A DNA stretch of 64,000 nt, from assembly GCF_038404745.2 (NCBI RefSeq), contig NZ_JAYKTT020000081.1, forward strand, positions 62,001-126,000, written 5' to 3'. Position 1 is the stretch's first letter; every line of letters begins with the position of its first letter. The DNA comes from Chlorogloeopsis sp038404745 (GTDB lineage Bacteria > Cyanobacteriota > Cyanobacteriia > Cyanobacteriales > Nostocaceae). A program made the translations under genes and the position numbers. Below the pieces are notes generated by a model. The model did no database searches. It was not told the origin of the DNA and was given only the letters and a program-made list of their open reading frames with translations. Shown here in pieces: positions 1 to 8,934 of the stretch.

Positions 1-159
1 AGAATAATCCTCAATGTTTTTAAACAATTTGACTTGATGAAAATTATTACTCTTTTTTGTTGGTTCTAGTATTAGTTAGTCGTTCGTGCTCTGCAGACAT
101 TAAAGGCATACTGTGTATTGAGGAAAGACTACTATAATTTCTCAATTTCTAATCTTGAA

Positions 160-888
160 TCACTCACTACTTTTGATTCTATTATCACTTTGTAACTTTA
201 AATTTCCCTGCCGTTCACAGCGAAAACCCTGACGCTGCCAAGCTTCCATATCCACATCTTCTAATCTTTTTACTTCCAAGCATTGAGGCTGAATAATCTG
301 ACTTAGCCCTGCCCACAAAAAGCTGCGAGTCATATCTAGTCCAGTTTTCAGCCAAAATTCTCTATTACCAGGAATTCCACGCTCTTGGACAATTTCTGTT
401 TCCATCCAAATTCCATGTGCACCAAAAAGAATCTGTCCTAGCCACTTAGCTCGTGGTAAGTGTGTTGGAGAAGTAATTAACATGACTTTATGCACATTCC
501 AGCGACGCAAAATAGGGATACCATAGTAAAAATTATCAAAAGTTGAATTAGCGCACTGCTCCAAAGTTACATTATTCATTGGAGCTAATTCCTTTTGAAA
601 AATTAGCCAAACGCAGGGTTCTGCCGAACCCTGAGAAATTAAAATTTGAGTTTGTGGGTAGTGTTTTGTTAATTTGGCAACATAAATTTCCCTACGAATA
701 CTACCACCAAGTACAAATAAGGCATCTACTGGCTTGGAAGATGCTGAAACTAACGTTATAGTGATAAACACTGGCCAAATGCTAAGGAGAAGACTCAGCC
801 AAATAGCTATTTTTCGTAAAAATCCCCACCTTTTACCTACTAGGATTTTACGAAGGTGAACTTGACTACCTTGAACTTTACGGTTCAT
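160..888 (-). CDS. YdcF/ElyC-like (DUF218) membrane-anchored protein
   Basis: A 242-residue protein with one N-terminal membrane segment (about residues 25-50, rich in Leu/Ile/Val) after a basic stretch, followed by a soluble domain. The motif DALFVLGGS (about 55-63) and the later TSPTHLPRAKWL (about 139-150) are typical of the DUF218/YdcF fold, whose members are linked to envelope or cell-wall metabolism in other bacteria. The substrate cannot be read from the sequence. It starts at an ATG and is divergent from the protease gene at 1194. The family call is fairly safe; the function is unknown. Confidence 0.75.
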   Translation of the reverse strand: MNRKVQGSQVHLRKILVGKRWGFLRKIAIWLSLLLSIWPVFITITLVSASSKPVDALFVLGGSIRREIYVAKLTKHYPQTQILISQGSAEPCVWLIFQKELAPMNNVTLEQCANSTFDNFYYGIPILRRWNVHKVMLITSPTHLPRAKWLGQILFGAHGIWMETEIVQERGIPGNREFWLKTGLDMTRSFLWAGLSQIIQPQCLEVKRLEDVDMEAWQRQGFRCERQGNLKLQSDNRIKSSE

Positions 889-1193
889 GACGGATTTATA
901 TAAAATTTAAGTTCCTGAAACTTCTTAATCTTTAGAATTAAGTTAGCCTAGTAAAATCTACTATTAGGTAATAATGAGTGCAAATTTAGCACTGATGAAA
1001 GTGCTATATAAATACAGTAAGCTGACTTGCAAGTTAACGAAGACAAGTAAACTTCTTGAAAGTTGACGCAGTATTTTCAGGACTCTTTAAAGGAAAAAAA
1101 TGAAAAAAGTTATAGCTCAGTAGGAAAACTTATAAATTTCTAAAAAGCTTGATTGCTACATTGTCAACAACACAATTATTCCAGCTAATATAC
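889..1193. other. Divergent intergenic region
   Basis: About 300 bases between the divergent YdcF-like and protease genes. It must hold both promoters. It is AT-rich, and I see no clear operator, hairpin or repeat in it. Confidence 0.4.
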
Positions 1194-2534
1194 ATGAAAC
1201 AATCTACAAAACGTTACTCGCTGCTGCAAGTAGCTTTGGTTGGAGGAGCGATCGCTTCCACAGCTACTTTATCCGTATTTGGAACAGTTTGGTGTCGTTC
1301 TGTTCGTGCAGCACTACAAGATAGCCCTAAACAAGTAGTTGACCAAGTATGGCAACTGGTAAATCGTGAATATGTAGATGGTTCGTTTAACAAAAAAAAT
1401 TGGCAGGCAATAAGGCTCAATCTCTTGAGCAAAGAATATACTTCCCGCGAACAAGCTTACGTCGCTATTCGCGAAGCTTTACAACAGTTAAACGATCCGT
1501 ACACTCGGTTTATGGATCCTAAACAGTTTGAAGCCCTGACTAGCCAAACATCTGGAGAAGTCTCTGGTATTGGCATCAGGATGGAAATGAATGAAAAAAC
1601 CAAGCGATTAACAGTTGTAGAAGCTTTAGAAAATTCGCCAGCAATCAAAGCGGGAGTCAAGCCTGGAGATGAGATTGTGGCGATTAATGGTAAATCCACC
1701 CTACAAATGAAAATCGAAGATGCTTCCAAGTTGATTCGAGGTAGGGCGGGTACAATTATAACCTTGCGCTTGCAAAGGGATGGGCAAAATGCTTTTGACT
1801 TAAAGCTGACACGGGCAACCATAGAAGTGCCTACGGTGCGTTACGCTCTCAAGCAAGAAGGTAATCGCCGTGTTGGTTATATCCGCTTACGAGAATTCAG
1901 CGGACATGCTGCCGATCAAATGCGACGAGCTATCCGCGATTTAAATAGTAAACAAGTCAATGGCTTTGTCTTGGATTTGCGCGGCAATCCTGGTGGTTTA
2001 TTGCAAGCGAGTATTGAAATTGCCCGGATGTGGTTAAATGACGGCCCCATCGTTCGTACAGTAGATCGAAAAGGTGCTAGCGATCAAACAAAAGCAAATC
2101 AAACTGCTTTAACTAACCGCCCCCTTGTCGTACTTGTGGATAACAACTCAGCTAGTGCCAGCGAAATCCTAGCAGGCGCACTCAAGGATAATAAACGAGC
2201 GACAGTCATTGGCACTCAAACCTTTGGCAAAGCCTTAGTACAATCAGTACATGAATTAGCAGATGGTTCTGGTGTAGCAATCACCATCGCCCATTATTAC
2301 ACTCCTCAAGGAACGGATATTAGTCATAAAGGAATTGCGCCTGATATAAAACTAGACTTAACAGAGGAGCAACAGCGTCAGTTAGCCTCTAACCCAGATT
2401 TATTAGGAACTCAAAACGACCCTCATTATACCCGTGCTTTGGCAATTCTCTCTAGCAATCACTTTGCCAAGCCTTTACAAAATCAACCATCTCAAAAACC
2501 AATCAGCGCTCGCGCTAATGATTTGCGATTTTAA
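1194..2534 (+). CDS. Carboxyl-terminal processing protease, S41 family (CtpA/CtpB type)
   Basis: A Ser/Lys protease of the tail-specific family, probably lumenal or periplasmic. From the ATG at 1194 (MKQSTKRYSLL) it is 446 residues. A TTG at 1149 in the same frame would add 15 residues, but the ATG is directly followed by a signal or anchor segment and is preferred. Order: N-terminal hydrophobic segment (about 10-35), S41 N-terminal helical region, PDZ domain (about 100-185, with SGIGIRMEMN and GVKPGDEIVAINGKS), then the protease core. The core has the nucleophile Ser in NSASASEI and the general-base Lys in TFGKALVQ. Cyanobacteria usually have several paralogues (CtpA processes D1, others have wider roles). 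Which one this is cannot be decided here. Confidence 0.9.
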   Translation: MKQSTKRYSLLQVALVGGAIASTATLSVFGTVWCRSVRAALQDSPKQVVDQVWQLVNREYVDGSFNKKNWQAIRLNLLSKEYTSREQAYVAIREALQQLNDPYTRFMDPKQFEALTSQTSGEVSGIGIRMEMNEKTKRLTVVEALENSPAIKAGVKPGDEIVAINGKSTLQMKIEDASKLIRGRAGTIITLRLQRDGQNAFDLKLTRATIEVPTVRYALKQEGNRRVGYIRLREFSGHAADQMRRAIRDLNSKQVNGFVLDLRGNPGGLLQASIEIARMWLNDGPIVRTVDRKGASDQTKANQTALTNRPLVVLVDNNSASASEILAGALKDNKRATVIGTQTFGKALVQSVHELADGSGVAITIAHYYTPQGTDISHKGIAPDIKLDLTEEQQRQLASNPDLLGTQNDPHYTRALAILSSNHFAKPLQNQPSQKPISARANDLRF

Positions 2535-2569
2535 ATTCGTTCAGGATTAAGAATTGGGAATACTAAAAA

Positions 2570-2640
2570 CGAAATATTAGTTAGTGGTTAGCGGTTAGTA
2601 AAAAATTCTACTAAACATTAACTACTAGCTACTAATCATC
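2570..2640. repeat. TTAGTTAGTGGTTAG-type short repeat with inverted complement
   Basis: The gap between the protease and glycosyltransferase genes holds TTAGTTAGTGGTTAGCGG and, after a short A/T spacer, an imperfect complement (TACTAAACATTAACTAC...). The two halves could fold into a hairpin. It belongs to the degenerate heptamer-like repeats seen in several other gaps of this window. Confidence 0.5.
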
Positions 2641-2661
2641 CCAAATCTAAGACTTGAACTT

Positions 2662-3627
2662 ATGAATGAACCAGTTCATGCAACCACCAGTGACGCCTTT
2701 TTACCAAAGGTATCACTGGTTATTCCTATTTATAACGGTGAAGCTGATTTACCAGAGTTGATTAATTGCCTGCTAGCTCAAACTTATCCAAATCAACAAC
2801 TGGAATATTTGCTGATAGACAATAACAGTAGCGATCGCACATCTGTGATCTTGCAAGAAATTGCTGAAAATTTTTCCTCACTCATTCGCATAGAGAGTGA
2901 AAACCAAATTCAAAGCTCCTACGCCGCTCGCAACAAAGGTGTTCGTGCTGCCACTGGCGAAATCATCGCCTTTACTGATGCTGACTGTCGCCCACAGCCA
3001 AAATGGTTAGAATCATTAATTGCGCCTTTTATTAATCTTGATATAGCGATCGTTGCCGGTGAAATTAGGGCACTACCCCCAAACAACTTACTAGAACAAT
3101 TTGCCGCTCGCCAAGAAACTCTATCGCAAAAACATACTCTCACCCATAAGTTTTGTCCGTACGGTCAAACTGCAAATTTAGCAATCCGACGACAAGCACT
3201 GCAAAAAGCAGGTTTATTTCGTCCCTATCTTGATTCTGGTGGCGACGCTGATATCTGTTGGCGAATTCAACAAGAAAATATTGGGCGTTTGGAATTTGCT
3301 CCTGAAGCGATCGTGCAGCATCGCCACCGCAACACACTTAAAGAATTAGAAAGTCAATGGCGACGCTACGGGCGTTCTAACCGCTATTTGCATGAGTTAT
3401 ACGGCGTGGAGTTAATGCGGGACATTACACTTAAAGAATACGGTTATCGGTCAGCGCGTTGGTTATTAAAGGAATTACCAAAACATAGCATCAAAATTTT
3501 GGCTGGCACAGCCTCACTAGCAGACTTATTAAATACTCCTATTGGTTTGTTTACTGCTATGGCTCGTGCTACCGGACAAAGGGAAGCCAAAATACCAGAA
3601 ACAGCAAAGATAATTGAAATGCTGTGA
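2662..3627 (+). CDS. Glycosyltransferase family 2 (GT-A fold)
   Basis: A 321-residue GT2 enzyme predicted to move a sugar from a nucleotide-sugar donor. The N-terminus has the GT-A start SLVIPIYNGEADLPELINCLL (kinks of the family at about 18-38), then LLIDNNSSDRT (about 51-61) and a FTDADCRP motif (about 108-115) containing the metal-binding acidic pair. A later SGGDADICWRI (about 192-202) fits the catalytic-base region. There is no strong multi-spanning membrane part, so it is likely cytosolic or peripheral. The acceptor is unknown. It starts at an ATG with no strong ribosome site. It may be involved in cell-surface polysaccharide, but it lies far from the main sugar locus. Confidence 0.85.
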   Translation: MNEPVHATTSDAFLPKVSLVIPIYNGEADLPELINCLLAQTYPNQQLEYLLIDNNSSDRTSVILQEIAENFSSLIRIESENQIQSSYAARNKGVRAATGEIIAFTDADCRPQPKWLESLIAPFINLDIAIVAGEIRALPPNNLLEQFAARQETLSQKHTLTHKFCPYGQTANLAIRRQALQKAGLFRPYLDSGGDADICWRIQQENIGRLEFAPEAIVQHRHRNTLKELESQWRRYGRSNRYLHELYGVELMRDITLKEYGYRSARWLLKELPKHSIKILAGTASLADLLNTPIGLFTAMARATGQREAKIPETAKIIEML

Positions 3628-3675
3628 TAATTTCTAACTTCTCACTACCAAATATTATATGAGTGGATTTTTACA

Positions 3676-3833
3676 GTAGGGTGTGTTACGGCTATGCAAG
3701 AATATGAGAGTTTAAGAGAATGAGAAATAGCCGTAACACACTGCATAATCTTGGTGCGTTACTACTACTAAGTACTATCTACAATCACACACCCTACATG
3801 TTTTTCAAAAATCAAATATGAGTCCTATAGAAG
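3676..3833. repeat. Dispersed intergenic repeat family A, copy 1 (GTAGGGTGTGTTACGGC)
   Basis: Begins with GTAGGGTGTGTTACGGCTA. A matching TAGCCGTAACACAC about 45 bases on can pair with it. It ends with ACACCCTACATGTTTTTC and CAAATATGAGTCCTATAG, the reverse complement of the start of the copy at 41936. A third relative is at 17507. The sharing of long arms in three unrelated gaps marks it as a dispersed element rather than a gene-specific terminator. The remaining gap up to 4037 shows nothing else I can name. Confidence 0.7.
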
Positions 3834-4037
3834 TTGAATAAGATAATTGCAAAATCGTTACTTGTAGCTATCATTCTTCCAATGGAGTAGTGACCAAATA
3901 CACATTCATTCAAAGCTATAATGTTCAGTCTGATAACGATATTATGATTGCCATACCTCGTCAATTTCTAAAAAAGCTATAATTTTCAGCAATGTCATAA
4001 CCATTTCAAACTCTATATTTACTGAGGTTAAGTACTA

Positions 4038-4727
4038 ATGTTCTGGGCAGATCATGTTGGTTTACAAAGATTCTATAAAGGTTGGAAGGTATTGATAGGT
4101 CAGAAACCGAGTGATGGAAAAACACGACTGACTCTATCCCTACAAAAGGAGCTAGAGTGGGTAAAAGAGTATTTGTCTGTAGATACCGTCACGTTTTTGA
4201 TACCTGTCCAAAACCATCAGCAGTTAGCTGTGTACGCCACAATCGGACTGGAGGAAGAGATAGTACAGCAAATCCGTATTCCCATTGGGAAAGGTTTTGC
4301 CGGTCAAATTGCCGCAACCATGAAACCAATGACAGTGAATAACTTATCGGAAGTAGAGGTGATCAGCCCAATTTTGCGCAACAAGGATCTTAAATCTCTT
4401 GTCGGTATACCGATACCGATAAAAAAGGGTATGATTGGAGTGCTGCATATTGGTACTTATCAGTCTCATCAATTTACTGAGTACGATTTGCAGCAATTGC
4501 AACTTGTTGCGCATCGTATCAGTTGGATGATCAACGATTCAGGAGTGTTAAATTTTGAATACACTCACCCTCATCAAGAAGAACATTGCTTGAAAACAAT
4601 TGGCTGCAATCTTCGCCAGTTCTTCTCGTCAGGTTACCATATTTTAAGAAGGCAGGTAGCAACAATCGTAGCCCGTGCTCAAATCTGTCTCCACTCTAAA
4701 CAAGGAAAATTTCAATTTCATCATTAG
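4038..4727 (+). CDS. GAF domain protein
   Basis: A 229-residue protein dominated by one GAF domain (about residues 35-175). It includes the typical IPIGKGFAGQIAATMKPMTV and LVGIPIPIKKGMIGVLHIG patterns. No Cys typical of a bilin-binding GAF is seen at the expected place, so a small-ligand or protein-interaction sensor is more likely than a phytochrome-like photoreceptor. The N-terminus and the C-terminal 50 residues have no recognised domain. No kinase, cyclase or DNA-binding output domain is attached. It lies just upstream of a response regulator gene on the same strand, with a 184-base gap, so a partnership is possible but not shown. Confidence 0.7.
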   Translation: MFWADHVGLQRFYKGWKVLIGQKPSDGKTRLTLSLQKELEWVKEYLSVDTVTFLIPVQNHQQLAVYATIGLEEEIVQQIRIPIGKGFAGQIAATMKPMTVNNLSEVEVISPILRNKDLKSLVGIPIPIKKGMIGVLHIGTYQSHQFTEYDLQQLQLVAHRISWMINDSGVLNFEYTHPHQEEHCLKTIGCNLRQFFSSGYHILRRQVATIVARAQICLHSKQGKFQFHH

Positions 4728-4762
4728 TAAAAGATTATATACAAAATTTAGAAACCAACAAT

Positions 4763-4787
4763 ACAGGGGTTGTAGAATACCCCCTGT
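4763..4787 (+). terminator. Candidate hairpin after the GAF gene
   Basis: ACAGGGG (4763-4769) pairs with CCCCTGT (4781-4787) 36 bases after the GAF gene stop. There is no clear U-run after it, so termination is only possible. Confidence 0.35.
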
Positions 4788-4911
4788 TGATATCAAAACT
4801 TTATAAAAATTTACTCCCAAGTATTTAAATCAAAGTTAAGCTCATTTGCTTTCACAATAGGCTGCTTATTTTCGCTAAATTTAAATAAATGATGAACAAA
4901 GGAAATTTTAG

Positions 4912-5607
4912 ATGTCAGCACAACTGTTACTGGTAGATGATGAACCGGGATTGCGTGAAGCAGTGAAAGATTATCTACAAGAAAGCGGTTTCAGCGTTCA
5001 AGTTGCCAGTAACGCTCGCGAAGGCTGGGAATTGATGCAACAAAGTATGCCTGACCTTGTGATTTCTGACATCATGATGCCTCAGGTGGATGGTTATCAG
5101 TTCCTCAAGCAATTGCGCGAAGATCCTCGTTTCCAGGTACTGCCAGTGGTTTTTCTGACGGCTAAAGGCATGACAACTGATCGCATCCAAGGTTATCAAG
5201 CCGGAGTTGATGCTTATTTGCCCAAACCCTTCGATCCTGATGAATTAGTGGCAATAGTTGAAAACTTGCTCGCTCGCCGCGCTACTAAAACTCAAACTGC
5301 GATCGAAGAGGGCGAAACACCCGATATTGCCGATTTAGCGAATCAAATTGCTCAAATTAAGGCACTATTAACTCAAAAAAATGCGCTAGCTCAATCTCCA
5401 CCACCTTTCACAATAGACTTGACCCCTAGAGAACAAAGTGTTTTAAATTTGGTAGCAGAAGGGTTAATGAATAAAGAAATAGCCAGGCGATTGGACACTA
5501 GTGTTCGCAACGTTGAAAAGTATGTCAGCCGCTTGTTTAGTAAAACTGGTACAAATAGCCGTACTGAACTGGTTCGTTTTGCCCTCGAACACGGTCTTGC
5601 CAAATAA
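4912..5607 (+). CDS. LuxR/NarL-type response regulator, Rre1/Ycf29-like
   Basis: A 231-residue two-domain regulator. The receiver domain (about 4-120) has the acidic pair D9/D10, the phospho-acceptor D53 in LVISDIMMPQ, and the conserved Lys in YLPKPFDP. The C-terminal helix-turn-helix (about 165-228) reads LTPREQSVLNLVAEGLMNKE and ends with the dimer helix of the LuxR class. From memory, the receiver strongly resembles cyanobacterial Rre1 (Ycf29 in algal plastids), which acts with the kinase Hik2/CSK in stress and redox responses. No kinase gene is adjacent. AAGGA lies just before the ATG. The class is certain; the Rre1 assignment is probable. Confidence 0.85.
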   Translation: MSAQLLLVDDEPGLREAVKDYLQESGFSVQVASNAREGWELMQQSMPDLVISDIMMPQVDGYQFLKQLREDPRFQVLPVVFLTAKGMTTDRIQGYQAGVDAYLPKPFDPDELVAIVENLLARRATKTQTAIEEGETPDIADLANQIAQIKALLTQKNALAQSPPPFTIDLTPREQSVLNLVAEGLMNKEIARRLDTSVRNVEKYVSRLFSKTGTNSRTELVRFALEHGLAK

Positions 5608-5636
5608 AGTATTTTGTTTTGTCAATTATATTTTAT

Positions 5637-5687
5637 GTGGCTTCTAACCACAACACTATTCACAATTGTGGTGGTTAGAAACCGCAC
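5637..5687 (+). terminator. Large hairpin after the response regulator gene
   Basis: GTGGCTTCTAACCACAACA (from 5637) pairs imperfectly with TGTGGTGGTTAGAAACCGCAC (5667-5687), giving a stem of about 17 pairs, 30 bases after the stop codon. It lacks a strong T-run but is the most obvious end signal for the transcript. The remaining bases to 6169 show no gene or other structure I can support. Confidence 0.5.
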
Positions 5688-6169
5688 TTGAGATCATAAT
5701 GGGAAACCACTACCACTGTAACTATCCCACCTTCTTTAGATATTAATATCTATATAAGTTGAAATTGATAGTTCAAGAGCTGACTCGGTATGATTTAGCA
5801 GTTCACCATCCACAAGTCAGATTTAAAATCCCAAGTTTTGAGAACTGTGGCACCCTTAGTTTTGACTCAGCAAAACAGAAATCCGTCAAATAAGTAAAAT
5901 CTGTAAGCAAAATTGTTAATAGCTAATACCTCGACAAATAGTAAAGAAGAGGGCTGGTTCTAGTAGATACCTGGAAATATAATTTCAAAATCTGAAACCT
6001 TTGAAAAACAATAAGCGCGGCACACTAAGCTTGAAAACACCTATCCATCATACAAAGGTGAAGGCTACTGTCTTGTTGAGAGAGTGGATAAGCTGGTAAG
6101 CAAACCCAAAAATAATTGCTACCTACTAGTTAAAAGTTACACCACTGCTAGCAATTACAACTTTCATCA

Positions 6170-6448
6170 TTAAGTATTTTCATTAGAATTTCGCAGGCGC
6201 ATTAATTGGCGTCGCATTTGTGGTGAAGCTTTAAGCTCTGAAATTTCTTGCGCTTTTACAGAGGCTTGTAGGGTTTCTAAAAAGTCATCAGAACCTTCAG
6301 TTAAAGCATCGAGTAGCACTTGTAACAATTGCTCGCGATCGCCCAATAAACTTTTTTCTTCTATTAATCGGAACTTCAGATGTATTTCACACTCATAAAC
6401 ACCTACTTCGATATTATTTATTTGACGTGGTAAGGCTTTAGAGTTCAT
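6170..6448 (-). CDS. Small protein resembling Npun_R1517-type heterocyst differentiation regulators
   Basis: A 92-residue soluble protein. It starts at an ATG preceded by AAAGGA about 12 bases upstream. It has an N-terminal strand-rich stretch (EVGVYECEIHLKFRLIEE, about 15-32) and a helical middle (DREQLLQVLLDALTEG, about 37-52), and it ends in a basic segment (MRRQLMRLRNS). From memory it resembles a short protein family confined to heterocyst-forming cyanobacteria (asr1734/Npun_R1517 type), annotated as heterocyst differentiation regulators. I cannot confirm this by search. No TCCGGA (DIF+) motif is seen upstream. The gene is isolated, flanked by long gaps. Confidence 0.6.
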   Translation of the reverse strand: MNSKALPRQINNIEVGVYECEIHLKFRLIEEKSLLGDREQLLQVLLDALTEGSDDFLETLQASVKAQEISELKASPQMRRQLMRLRNSNENT

Positions 6449-7166
6449 AGCTGTTAGGATTCCTTTACTTTATAGTGATTGGGGTGAGAGAGCTATACCT
6501 ACAAGCAAAAAATCTTTATGTTTTTTTCAGAACTAAAATATTTGAATTAACCCTCTGTTTTAGAGAAACAAAATTTGTATCTCATTTTTTCTCTCCTGCG
6601 TATTTTTTATAGCTAAACTTTACTACTGTCAAGTTTCTTGTCAAGGCTCAAATATTGCAGCACCTTGCTGTGGTTGAATCAAGCCATAACTATTATTCAG
6701 TTTTTAAGATTGTATACAATAAAGTTTCTGTAAGAACTAGTTCTAGCTTTTTAAAGGTTTTTACATCAACTTTATCTCCACGTCAATAACAGTTTGAGTT
6801 TTTACTGAAAATTTAGTATTTTTACGTAAGTAAAATCGCTGATTTTCTCTACATTCATGAAAGCCAGACGTTATTGTGCCTAAATTACGTAAAATTACTG
6901 GATGTACGAAATTTTCATTCTTACCAGATAAACAAGATTGATAGACATAGTTAGCAAAAACTAAAATTCTTTTTGGGAAGACAATTATAGACATGATTTT
7001 AATGATTCGCCAAGTATCTTACTTTAATTCATTACCAATTGCAGAAGTCGAGTATAAATATGCATTAGCATTTACATAGGTAGAATTCCTTGCTGCTAAA
7101 GCAAAAAGCAATTTTTTTGTTCATCATCAAAGATAAAAATTTGTCGGAGGAAAAACATTTGCCATT
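6449..7166. other. Long AT-rich gap without supported gene
   Basis: About 700 bases. It contains the promoter region of the small minus-strand gene ending at 6448. One reading frame on the minus strand (6761-6994) has no family features, no good ribosome site and unusual composition, and I do not support it. Confidence 0.4.
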
Positions 7167-7385
7167 ATGGCTAGCACAACCCTCCATAAACTATTCACGC
7201 CTGATGCGAACAAAGTTACTATATACTCAGAACTTGATAGGTGGACAAGCCAATCATAAGAGTACACAAGTGCGCATCCGGCTCGTACTGCTGTCCTTTT
7301 TATCGATGTAGAGCCTCAACAGCAGTTTCTTGCTTTTCTGCCATGGCATGGCTTCACAGAGGAGCCAGTCAATCTTAACAACTAA
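7167..7385 (+). pseudogene. Small hypothetical gene interrupted by one in-frame stop
   Basis: An ATG at 7167, with GGAGG about 16 bases upstream, opens a frame that reads 30 codons to a TAA at 7257-7259. It then continues in the same frame for 41 more codons to a TAA at 7383. The two halves look like one protein: the first ends ...IYSELDRWTSQS and the second begins EYTSAHPARTAVLFIDVEPQ and ends PWHGFTEEPVNLNN. A single C-to-T change of a CAA (Gln) codon would explain the stop. I do not recognise the protein. Alternatives are a sequencing error or chance. Confidence 0.45.
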
Positions 7386-7761
7386 ATTAATCAATAGGTT
7401 AATCACACATTTAGTTTGGCAAGACATAAAATTTCAACCCCACAAACGAGACAAATTGACAATTGACGTAGGAAGAATAATTGCCTATGCTGACAAAAAA
7501 GGCATTCCCACTTCTGTTTAGGGGTTTTGGCGACCATCTTAGCTAAAGATTCGAGGAGATTCAAGCTCACCAAAAGCATCTGCAATAATTTTCAGCGTAA
7601 AGATTTTGTTTCATGTCAATCCTCAATAGGGATTAAAATAGAACTATTCCCAACCAAAAAGTAAAACCCCGATCAGTATTAGGCTGCCCGTAGCATTACG
7701 TGAGTGTTTGCTTGTATTCTATTCAAACAAGAAACTGCGATAACCCCAATTTGACACTGTT
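7386..7761. other. Gap upstream of ndhM
   Basis: About 375 bases with no supported gene. A frame at 7330-7521 overlaps the broken gene and has no recognisable features. The part nearest 7762 must hold the ndhM promoter. I see no clear operator. Confidence 0.35.
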
Positions 7762-8115
7762 ATGGACGACAACCCAATGCTCCTCAAGTCCACAACCCGA
7801 CACATCCGTATTTTTGCGGCTGAACTAGATCGGGATGGCGAGTTGGTTCCCAGTAATCAGGTTTTAACGTTGGATGTTGACCCAGACAACGAATTTATCT
7901 GGAATGAAGATGCTTTACAAAAGGTTTATCACAAATTTGATGAACTGGTAGAGGCATCTAGTGGTGCAGACCTAATAGACTATAATTTACGCCGCATAGG
8001 CTCTGAGTTGGAGCATTTTATGCGATCGCTTCTGCAAAAAGGCGAAATTAGCTACAATCTTGCTTCCCGCGTCACAAATTATAGTATGGGACTTCCTCAA
8101 GTCGCACCTGAGTAA
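7762..8115 (+). CDS. ndhM: NAD(P)H-quinone oxidoreductase subunit M
   Basis: A 117-residue soluble subunit specific to the photosynthetic NDH-1 complex of cyanobacteria and chloroplasts. It sits on the cytoplasmic (stromal-side) arm and is needed for respiratory and cyclic electron flow around photosystem I. The sequence has the conserved start LLKSTTRHIRIFAAELDRDG (about 7-26), then LDVDPDNEFIWNEDALQKVY and the end ISYNLASRVTNYSMGLPQV. Length matches the family. There are no membrane segments, as expected. It is monocistronic with a hairpin 20 bases downstream. Confidence 0.92.
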   Translation: MDDNPMLLKSTTRHIRIFAAELDRDGELVPSNQVLTLDVDPDNEFIWNEDALQKVYHKFDELVEASSGADLIDYNLRRIGSELEHFMRSLLQKGEISYNLASRVTNYSMGLPQVAPE

Positions 8116-8133
8116 GATCTCAACACTTATCAG

Positions 8134-8169
8134 TTAGGAGTTGTAAGTAATGACTTTATCAACTCCTAA
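8134..8169 (+). terminator. Hairpin after ndhM
   Basis: TTAGGAGTTG (8134-8143) and CAACTCCTAA (8160-8169) are perfect inverted repeats 18 bases after the ndhM stop, followed by ATTTCTT. This is a likely intrinsic terminator. Confidence 0.6.
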
Positions 8170-8428
8170 ATTTCTTAATAAAACTTAATAAATTTAATTT
8201 CTAATGAATATGGCTAGTGTTCAGTTTTGCAAAAAACCATCTGGGTGACATAGTAACTTTAATAACTTACAAAAATAAAGACAAGATGAATTTAAGAAAA
8301 GTTTTGTCTACACCTATTTAACCTAGCTGTCAACAACTAGCTCAGAGCAGATACAACATCCAAAGACAAAACGCTAACTCAAACTATTGAGAAATGTAGC
8401 GATTGCTGATACAACATATAAATTAACA

Positions 8429-8534
8429 AAAACAGTACTAGAGTTTTCCAATCAAATTTGGGTTTTGATTTAGATTCAGAGTACTGTTTTGACTCAGTAA
8501 TTAGAACCTCAGCCAAAACAAAAGCTTGGCTGAG
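8429..8534. other. Two perfect hairpins in the ndhM downstream gap
   Basis: AAAACAGTACT (8429-8439) pairs with AGTACTGTTTT (8480-8490). Just after, CTCAGCCAA (8508-8516) pairs with TTGGCTGAG (8526-8534). Both are perfect. They lie in a gap of 546 bases (8116-8661) with no gene, about 300 bases from ndhM and 128 bases from the end of the convergent minus-strand gene. They could be a terminator pair, a structured RNA, or repeat remnants. No long U-run is present on either strand. Confidence 0.4.
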
Positions 8535-8661
8535 ACTTGCTTGTGATCTACGGACTAATGAATCAGAACTAAAACCGATACCATCATGAGTGATGCTTTG
8601 AGAAAATTTTAATTTTTATTTCTACCTCTTCATCTCTAAGCATTAATTTCCACTCACTCTT

Positions 8662-8934
8662 TTACCACCACTGCCGATTTCCTTCTTCATCAACTCGTGC
8701 TTCTCGAATCACGTCTGATATTTCTTCAGCATCTTTAACATGATGTAACGCTTTTTTTTCACCATCCGGCTCTTCTACAACAAAGTAAGTCGGTACCTCA
8801 ATTTGATCGCCTGTGATATCGGGGGCATTTACCGCTTGTTGCTGGGATTTTTCTTCGATTGTTTGTGGCTGTTCAGAGATTACATCACCAGGATTGGCGG
8901 TGCGATGAATTTTTTTTTCTTTGTTATCTTCCAT
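8662..8934 (-). CDS. Small acidic hypothetical protein
   Basis: A 90-residue, very acidic, soluble protein if begun at the ATG at 8934 (MEDNKEKKIHRTANPGD). An upstream in-frame start at 9015 would add a poorly coding-like stretch and is rejected. The N-terminal half is Gln/Glu-rich and probably disordered. The C-terminal half (about 45-90: VPTYFVVEEPDGEKKALHHV and a terminal NRQWW) looks folded. I do not recognise a family with a known function; a conserved cyanobacterial hypothetical is likely. The neighbours give no functional hint. Confidence 0.6.
   Translation of the reverse strand: MEDNKEKKIHRTANPGDVISEQPQTIEEKSQQQAVNAPDITGDQIEVPTYFVVEEPDGEKKALHHVKDAEEISDVIREARVDEEGNRQWW

Noticed and set aside
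1149..1193. TTG start extending the S41 protease by 15 residues
   Set aside because: The ATG at 1194 leads straight into a normal signal or anchor segment.
6761..6994. 77-codon frame on the minus strand
   Set aside because: No family features, poor start context, AT-rich random-looking composition.
7330..7521. 63-codon frame on the plus strand
   Set aside because: Overlaps the broken small gene in another frame and has no recognisable features.
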